Source of the DNA: Calcarisporiella thermophila CBS 279.70
Taxonomy: Eukaryota > Calcarisporiellomycota
Direction of reading: 5' to 3'
DNA: 64,000 nt
Assembly: GCF_041956535.1 (NCBI RefSeq)
Contig: NW_027192204.1
Coordinates: 304,530 to 368,529 of the forward strand
In this document: positions 56,719 to 64,000 of the stretch, piece after piece
Position numbering within the stretch: position 1 is the stretch's first letter
How the letters are laid out: each line of letters begins with the position of its first letter
Translations under genes and position numbers: made by a program
Notes under the pieces: generated by a model
Databases searched by the model: none
Seen by the model: only the letters and a program-made list of their open reading frames with translations
What the model was told of the DNA's origin: nothing

Positions 56719-57125
56719 ACAGCATTTTTCTTTTTACTCGTCCTCATCCCTCCCGTCCTATTCTCATTTCTTCTGTTTTTTATCCTTTCCCCCTTTTATT
56801 CTTCCTATGTTCTCCTCTTTTACTGTCTCACTTTCTTGTTTGCCGCTTATCCTCCAATAGAAAGAAAGTTTTGTAGCATAGTGCTCCTGGTCCACCCAAG
56901 TGGGGCCTTTAGCGGAGAGAGGGAGGGAGGAAGGGAGTGCGAGATGACTTCAAAGCGATTACTAATTTTCATTTTTATAAATATATTTAAACAAGAAAAG
57001 ATAAAGAAAAAGTAGGGGGAAAAAGAAAAGAAAAGAAAAGAAATATAAGTATCCAAAGAGAAAACAAAAGTATTAAAAGAAAAAAGAAAAGAAAATCCCA
57101 TATAAAAAATTATCAATCAAAAACA
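56719..57125. other. Convergent intergenic region with AAAAG microsatellite
   Basis: About 400 bp. Pyrimidine-rich sequence follows the SEC17 stop. A purine tract of AAAAG units occupies about 56990-57100. Confidence 0.6.
57023..57042. repeat. AAAAG microsatellite
   Basis: Four consecutive AAAAG-type units within a longer purine-only tract downstream of NST1. Confidence 0.7.
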
Positions 57126-60100
57126 CTAACAAAAAGGTTTCGGCATAGACGAGTCACCTGTGGATGAGGGAGCACCGGAAGGTGGCCGTGGATGCGAACC
57201 TACGACGTTGGGTAATCGTGCACCTGCAGAATTGGAGGGGAATTGCGAGGGCATGTCTGTTGAAGGGGCATGTCGCCAGTCTAAGACAGAGAAATCGAGA
57301 GGGTTAGGAAAAAGGGGGGGGCCTAGACGAGAACATAAAGGCGCTAGAAACGATACCCCAAAGGTTGAAATTGGCGCTTGAACCATTCTCGTACATCATG
57401 CCATGGTGATATCCATGCATATTCATCATATCGCCTAATAGAATACATACAGTTGCTAGGGGTGAAAAACCCGATCACAAAGAACCGATGAAAAAAGGTT
57501 AATGCTCTAACCTCTTGCTCCAGGAGAACCTCCAAATAGGCCTCCCGAAAACAGGGAAGTCGATCCCTCCTCAATCGTGTGCAGACCTTGGGCAGGAGGC
57601 AGGCTTTGTCTCCGGATGGCTGCCTCCCTCGCCCCTGCCCCGACTCCAACCCCAACCCCAAGCGGGAGACCAAGAAGTGCTGGATTTGCTCCGACCATTA
57701 GCTCCGGAGCCTCTCCGTAGGGTAAGTTCCCGGGCGAGAGCAGGGCCTGCTCTACCGCTGTTGCCATGGACGCAGCATTGGAGCCGCTGCGGGGCCGCTG
57801 GATGGGCGCCGGTCGCGAGGGAGCCTTTCCGCTCCTCAAAAGAACCCCAACATCCTCATGGGTTTGGGACCGCCGTCTCTCGTGGCCGATGGGCGTTGCA
57901 CCACCACTCACCGAGGCCGCTCCGCCCATGATGCCAACCCCCTGTAAGTGGGGCGGCATCATGGCCGGATGAGCGGGATAAGACGAGCCATAGACCTGGT
58001 TTGAGGGCGCTGCAAGGGGTGTGTTTGCAAGCGAGGCGGCAGGAGACCCCACCATCCCCAACATGGGGTGGGAGACGGTGGAGGCTGGCCCACCAGCGGT
58101 AACGGTGGAGGAGGCGTTGATAAATGGACTTGACCCGCCCAAATGAGGGTGTGCCCTCGGGCCCAGCTGTGGTGGCTGGATTCCTGGTTGCCCGGCGCCA
58201 ACTACTCCTGCTCCAGCAGGTGCTCCCTGTTGATGTGGTTGCGGTGGCGGTGGAGGCGGTGCCATTGGAGCATATGGACTAACCCCCAGTGAGAGCGGCA
58301 TGCCCTGGTTCAATAAATTAAAGAAGTTGCCCTGGGGCTGCTGTTGCGGCGGCTGTGGTGGAGGGTGAGCATGGGGGGGTAAGGGGTGGTGCATCGCGGC
58401 GGGAGAGTGCAGGCCTGGGGGAGGCAGCTTATTTTTCAGGTCGGTCATCAGCGGGATCCCTTGGTTGACATTAAGATTGGAGGGGGGAGATGATAGAGAG
58501 GCGGGATCGAAAGCAGAGGAAGCGGGTGCACTAATTGCACGAGATTGTGCGTTTAGCGGGGAGGAGAACGTGGATTTGCCGGGGGAGAGAAGAGACTCAT
58601 AGGTCATAGCCGTTGGGGCGGGAGGCGTTGCTGCTGATGCTTGAGTGCCAGCCGGCGAGGATGCAGTGGCCGGATCGAGAACGGATGCCGCTAGAGAAGC
58701 CAGTAGGGAATCCGGAGAGAGAGTAGTCGGCTCGGGCTGTATCGGAGGCATTGGTGGCTCGGTAGGTGGGTTTGGGTGCTTGGTTTCGTCTGGTACAACG
58801 GGTTCCACCGTCGTGGATGCCACCCCCTCTTGCCTCTCTTTTTCAGAGGCCAGCTTCTCTGCTGCCGCCAATTTTTCTTTCTGCTCCTGCTCTGCCAATT
58901 TTTGCTTCTCTCGCTCCTCTCGCTCCTTTCTCTCTTTCTCCTGCTGCTTTCGTTCTCGCTCTTCTCGTAGCTTCCGCTCTTTCTCCTCTCGCATTTTACG
59001 GTCTGACTCCTCCTTTTCTTTTCTTTTCCGCTCTCTTTCCGCTTCGAGCTCGCGCTGCCTTTGTCGCTTCTCTTCCTCTTTCCGTAAACGCTCCTCTTCT
59101 TTTCGTCGTTTTTCTTNNNNNNNNNNNNNNNNNNNNNNNNNNNNNNNNNNNNNNNNNNNNNNNNNNNNNNNNNNNNNNNNNNNNNNNNNNNNNNNNNNNN
59201 NNNNNNNNNNNNNNNNNNNNNNNNNNNNNNNNNNNNNNNNNNNNNNNNNNNNNNNNNNNNNNNNNNNNNNNNNNNNNNNNNNNNNNNNNNNNNNNNNNNN
59301 NNNNNNNNNNNNNNNNNNNNNNNNNNNNNNNNNNNNNNNNNNNNNNNNNNNNNNNNNNNNNNNNNNNNNNNNNNNNNNNNNNNNNNNNNNNNNNNNNNNN
59401 NNNNNNNNNNNNNNNNNNNNNNNNNNNNNNNNNNNNNNNNNNNNNNNNNNNNNNNNNNNNNNNNNNNNNNNNNNNNNNNNNNNNNNNNNNNNNNNNNNNN
59501 NNNNNNNNNNNNNNNNNNNNNNNNNNNNNNNNNNNNNNNNNNNNNNNNNNNNNNNNNNNNNNNNNNNNNNNNNNNNNNNNNNNNNNNNNNNNNNNNNNNN
59601 NNNNNNNNNNNNNNNNNNNNNNNNNNNNNNNNNNNNNNNNNNNNNNNNNNNNNNNNNNNNNNNNNNNNNNNNNNNNNNNNNNNNNNNNNNNNNNNNNNNN
59701 NNNNNNNNNNNNNNNNNNNNNNNNNNNNNNNNNNNNNNNNNNNNNNNNNNNNNNNNNNNNNNNNNNNNNNNNNNNNNNNNNNNNNNNNNNNNNNNNNNNN
59801 NNNNNNNNNNNNNNNNNNNNNNNNNNNNNNNNNNNNNNNNNNNNNNNNNNNNNNNNNNNNNNNNNNNNNNNNNNNNNNNNNNNNNNNNNNNNNNNNNNNN
59901 NNNNNNNNNNNNNNNNNNNNNNNNNNNNNNNNNNNNNNNNNNNNNNNNNNNNNNNNNNNNNNNNNNNNNNNNNNNNNNNNNNNNNNNNNNNNNNTTCTTC
60001 ATCTTCATACTCCTCGTCATCCTCCTCATCCTCGTATTCTTCGTATTCTTCGTCGTCATATTCTTCCTCTTCTTCACGTTGTAGGCGCCTCTCTGCCAGT

Positions 60101-61183
60101 CGCTCCATCATTTCGAGGAATTTCCGGCCGTCGTTCTTTAACAGATCGTCTGCCACGGTAAGGATATTACCTAGATAGTAAAATGGTGCCATCGTCAATA
60201 TAAAGTGCATCTTGAATTGATCTCTTCATTGCCATCTTCCCCCGCCACCCTCTTTATCCCCCTCTCTCCTTTTCCCAACAACAGCACCACCCACCTTTGA
60301 CAGTAAAGCTGTTCCCAAAGCTGAAGTAATCTCTTCTTTCGTCGTTTTCCTCGTAATTCTCATGGTCAGGGTCGTAGGAAGCCTCCTCCGGCTGCACGTC
60401 GCCGTTGGTCCCCTCGTGGTTTTTCTGGTGATGTGCGTACTGCTCTAGCTCTTCATAGTATGCATCGTATAATATTTCGAGCTCCTCTTCAATGACCGAT
60501 CTAAATGCAACCAAAAAAAAATTAATTTCTGCGAATGATCCAGGAAAAATAAGGCGAGATCGTGGGTGATTAGTCTACCGTTTCCGGCCACACACAGAAC
60601 ATGAGCACGAATGTTTCTGCTGCTCCTTCATCTTTCTTAAAACCGCCTCCTTCTCCACTTTGACGAGCGATCGTCTCTCCTGCTCGCTTAGCTTTAGCCA
60701 GAATTCCCTAATCTTTTGCCGCTCCTCCACGCTGTTATTTGTCCAGAATCCATCGCCGCCTGCACCGCTTCCAGCGCCCATATCGTGATGGTGCTCACCA
60801 TTGGCCCCCTTCTTTTTCTTCTTTTTCTTCTTATTCCGGCTACTGGAAGGATTGGATGAAGAGAGGGAGAGGGGGGGGTGGTGGTGGTGATGGTGATGAG
60901 AGAGGGCGAATCCATCCACATCAAATTCAAAGACTTCATCGTCATCCGAATAATCCTCGTCCTCATCGACCTCGGTGGCCGACCGAGCGGTGCGCCTGTC
61001 TTTTTTCCGCTTTGATCTCTTCTTTTTCTTTTTTCCCGCTCCACCGGCGGTCGGTGCCGCTGCTGCGGAGGCGGCGGCCGAAGACGATGAAATGGGGGGT
61101 GGATGCTGCGGGGCGGGGGGGGAGGGGGGGAGCGCAGGGGCCGGTGTGGGAGGGGGAGATGAGAGGGGATTGTGCTTGCTCAT
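57126..61183 (-). CDS. NST1: Nst1 stress-response protein, interrupted by an assembly gap
   Basis: Fungal protein linked to salt tolerance through mRNA-processing partners, and to P-bodies. Exons: 61183-60579, 60500-60295, 60170-57512 (with 878 N at 59117-59994), 57434-57357 and 57280-57126. The N-terminus is Pro-rich, then Lys-rich, acidic and His-rich. The conserved core follows: [54 protein letters not shown], then [29 protein letters not shown]. The Lys/Glu/Arg coiled coil and the acidic run flank the gap. A long Pro/Gln/Ala-rich C-terminus follows. The frame on the two sides of the gap does not match for 878 bases, so the gap length is an estimate or hides an intron. The start could also be the upstream in-frame ATG at 61321. 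Confidence 0.92.
59117..59994. other. Assembly gap (878 N) inside NST1
   Basis: It lies in the coiled-coil and acidic low-complexity part of NST1. The coding frame before it is phase 0, and the frame after it requires a different length modulo 3. Confidence 0.95.
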
Positions 61184-62328
61184 GGTGTTCTTTACAATGT
61201 TCATGGATCTTCTGCCTGTACGGTCGAAAATGACTGCTTTGCGAGTATCAGTACCTGTGGGGACCATCGGTGATGGCTTGCTCTTAAGTGCGAGTGGTCT
61301 TGGGTTGATCCGCGCGCACACTTCACAGTCTTATTTTCGCTTTGTGTTTTATTAGCAGCCAGCGGAAGAGGGCAGCAGAGATGGAAAGAGAAAATAAAAT
61401 GGTATAGTCTCCCTGTAACCTAACCTAGATTTAGGATATTTTTTTTCTGCTTCATGTGTGTGCTATCACTCTTTTAGAAAACATAAGGATCGGAGAGCGC
61501 GGGGTCGGGCAAGGCCATTCATACGAGAGCCAGGGGCATTTTTTCCCTCTCGCATCATGTTGCTCTTTCCTTTTAGCACGCCTCCCTCTTCCTCTCGCGC
61601 CCCCTCCTCTGATTCTGGTGCCCGTGCTGACGGAGGCGGGATGCCCTACTCTCGCCGGCTCTCACCAATGAGCACGGCTGGAGTTTAGCCTCTGAGGGGG
61701 GAGGATTACGTTAGTCGCGAAGTCTTTTCCCCTTTCTCTCTAGCCCCCCCCCCCCTCTCCCCTTACGACAAGCGCCTATCCGCGGGGCTCGATGACGACG
61801 ATACAATGGCGGCCGCGTTCACGACCCCAGGGGTTAGGGGCGACGCGAGGGTGGCCAGAGCCACGGGTTGACCGGCCCCGGGCGTGGAGGCTGGCTCCCC
61901 GTCAAGTCAAGCCTAAGTGACTTTTTTTCAAGCCGCCAGAGCGAGCAAATGAATGGGATGCGAAGAGGCTTTAGAGTTTAGCATCGGAAAAGTGACGTTT
62001 AGCGTGGCTCTCTTCCCAGTGTCGAGAATAAAAAACTTGCTCGCTTGCAGCAGAGAAAAAAATTATTTCAAACTAAGACGGATTTTTTTTTGTTGCTCCT
62101 ATCCCCCTCGCTCTTCATCAGGTTGGCTAATTCACCCAAAAAATAAAGATCCCTTCTCCATTCTCCTCATTATATGGCCGCATTTTGCTCGCTGTTTTGT
62201 CTGCTTGATTCCCATTCATCGCCAATCACCGGTATACCCCCCGCCCCCTCCCCCGATTTCCTCAAATAAACAACACGCCCTCGCAAAACCCGCCGTCACC
62301 TCCCTATTTATCTCCATCGCGCGTCGTG
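61184..62328. other. Divergent promoter region of NST1 and GSK3
   Basis: About 1.1 kb with long C/T-rich and G-rich runs (for example at 61743-61757) and a GC-rich block at about 61780-61900. No gene is recognised. The overlapping frames at 61456-61688 plus and 61953-62453 plus are not supported. Confidence 0.5.
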
Positions 62329-63950
62329 ATGAATCGAATCCCATTCCTCAATACCACCACCAATCCCCCATCGGCTTCATGTCTAAAATCCGGCTTCTCC
62401 CCCAAACTCCCGACCCCGCCGTCCGTCAAGACCATAGCTGTTCACGCGACTGACCGCGAAGGGCAGCCATGCGAACTCGTGTACAGTCACTCTAACAAAA
62501 TAGTCGGCAATGGCTCGTTTGGAATGGTGTACTACGCCAAAATCCTGAATACGAGCGAGGACGTTGCGATTAAAAAGGTGCTACAAGACAAGCGATTTAA
62601 GGTAAATGTGCGCTGTCTCGCAAAAATAGGGGGGGGATCGGGGTTGTTCTGATGTGTTTTGTGAGATAGAATCGCGAACTGCAAATCATGAAGGTGCTAG
62701 ACCACCCCAACATTGTGCAATTAAAATCCTATTTCTATACCAATGGGGAAAAGGTATTTTTTTTTTCCACAGCCTCCAGTCTCCCCTGAGTCGCAGTAAC
62801 CCTTTGTTTTTCGCTTGTGTCTAGAATGGCGAAGTATATCTGCAGCTCGTTCTTGACTATGTTCCCCAGACAATCTACCGCGTCACACGCGATTACGCGA
62901 AGCAGAAGCAGCCCATCCCCATGCTGCTGGTTAAATTATACATGTACCAGGTGTTCCGTTCCCTTGCCTATATACACGCCCTGGGCATATGCCACCGCGA
63001 TATCAAACCACAGAACCTGCTACTGGACCCAGCATCGGGCATTGTGCGGCTGTGTGACTTTGGGAGGTAAGCGCAAGGACTCTGTGTTGACTCGCTTTTC
63101 TTTGGCTTGGCTTTCCCTGTGGATGAGAGCTCTAACTGTCTGCTCCCTCTCCTCTCTCTGGGATATGGTGAACAATGCAGCGCGAAAATTCTTCTTCCCT
63201 CGGAGCCCAACGTGTCGTACATATGCTCCCGCTACTACCGCGCCCCGGAGCTCATATTCGGAGCAACCAACTACACCACCAGCATAGACATATGGAGCGC
63301 AGCGTGTGTCATGGCCGAGATGATGCTGGGGCAGCCTCTCTTTCCGGGCGAAAGCGGCATCGACCAGCTTGTAGAAATCATTAAAGTGCTGGGCACGCCC
63401 ACCCGGGAGCAGATACGAACCATGAACCCGAACTATATGGAGCAGCGCTTTCCGCAAATCAAACCCCACCCATTAACCAAGGTAGGCTGAAGTGAAGGGC
63501 TTCTTTCCCGTGGGCCGTCCTTTCCCTAACCTCCTCTCCCCTCTCCTTTCCTTCCCTTCCTTTTCCTTCCCTCTCCTTCCCTTCCCATCCCTCGACTGCT
63601 TCCAGGTGTTTCCAATAAGCTCCCCCAGTGCCCCCGAAGCCATCGACCTCCTCTCCCGCCTCCTAGTCTATGTCCCCACGCAGCGCCTCTCTGCCCTGGA
63701 GGCCATGTGCCATCCCTTTTTTGACGAGCTGCGGGATCCCGCCACTCGAATGCACGGCTCGCGCCTTCCGCTGCCTCCCCTGTTCGACTTTTCGGAGCTG
63801 GAACTCTCGATTCGACCGGATCTAGTCGACCGGTTAGTGCCTCCTCACGCAGAACCGCTGCTGCGAGCAAGAGGGATCGACGTCCACGGGGACTGGAGAC
63901 CCATCCCGCTAGAGCAACTACGGCGCATGGTGTGCACGGAATCCATCTAA
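62329..63950 (+). CDS. GSK3: Glycogen synthase kinase-3 (GSK3/shaggy) (414 aa)
   Basis: Ser/Thr kinase of the CMGC group acting in stress, meiosis and morphogenesis (Rim11/Mck1 in budding yeast, Skp1 in fission yeast). Five exons (62329-62601, 62670-62753, 62825-63066, 63181-63481 and 63606-63950) give 414 aa. The Gly-rich loop is [25 protein letters not shown] holds the catalytic Lys and the Arg of the phosphate-priming pocket. [12 protein letters not shown] is the catalytic loop and CDFGSAK the metal site. The activation loop has [12 protein letters not shown], with the autophosphorylated Tyr. The docking helix [19 protein letters not shown] and the FFDELRDP region complete the fold. It is catalytically intact. 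Confidence 0.97.
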
Positions 63951-64000
63951 ATGCTACATCCCTCGCATAGCCTTTCTTCCTCTCTCTCTCTCTCCCCCCC

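Overview
This 64-kb window is nuclear DNA of an intron-rich fungus. The evidence is about 26 protein genes split by short introns (mostly 50-110 nt, GT-AG, with one GC-AG), plus several families that are fungal or mainly fungal: a velvet regulator, Nst1, an Spt23/Mga2-type membrane transcription factor, Ptm1 and an Snm1-like RNase MRP subunit. Aquarius, CtIP, PDCD5, Yippee, Dus2 and NDUFAF2 are also present, so it is not a reduced Saccharomyces-type genome. A Tps1-type trehalose synthase fused to its phosphatase and a membrane receptor with an SH3 tail would fit an early-diverging filamentous lineage, but the sequence does not let me name the phylum. I see no transposon, virus, CRISPR array, rRNA or secondary-metabolite cluster. 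There are two runs of N (497-967 and 59117-59994).

Layout. 0-6 kb: a degenerate tRNA-like element, tRNA-Val(AAC), alanine-glyoxylate aminotransferase (-) and an unrecognised acidic protein (-). 6-16 kb: the spliceosomal helicase Aquarius (+, 14 exons), a CRAL-TRIO lipid-transfer protein (-) and a velvet regulator (-, 8 exons). 16-28 kb: Rrb1/GRWD1 ribosome-biogenesis WD40 protein (-), a Met/Gly/Pro-rich coiled-coil protein (+), a fused trehalose-6-P synthase/phosphatase (-) and a CtIP/Ctp1 DNA-end-resection factor (-). 28-38 kb: MED9 (+), prefoldin 2 (-), an SH3-tailed membrane protein (-), SSU72 phosphatase (-), thioredoxin-PITH protein (+), a DOPA-dioxygenase-family enzyme (+), a possible PRAS40-like protein (-) and succinate dehydrogenase C (-). 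38-49 kb: Yippee (+), a small secreted protein (+), Dus2 (-), PDCD5 (+) and Spt23/Mga2 (-). 49-64 kb: Ptm1 (-), Snm1-like (+), an MDR oxidoreductase (-), NDUFAF2 (-), alpha-SNAP (+), Nst1 (-) and GSK3 (+).

The genes are mostly unrelated housekeeping genes rather than a pathway cluster. Loose themes are RNA metabolism (Aquarius, SSU72, MED9, Dus2, Snm1-like), growth and stress signalling (GSK3, Nst1, trehalose synthesis, Spt23, velvet, the PRAS40-like candidate) and the secretory pathway (Ptm1, alpha-SNAP, CRAL-TRIO). Exon boundaries were worked out by hand from reading frame, splice-site consensus and remembered family sequences. Every multi-exon model given closes in frame except Nst1, which is interrupted by a gap. 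No database search was run.
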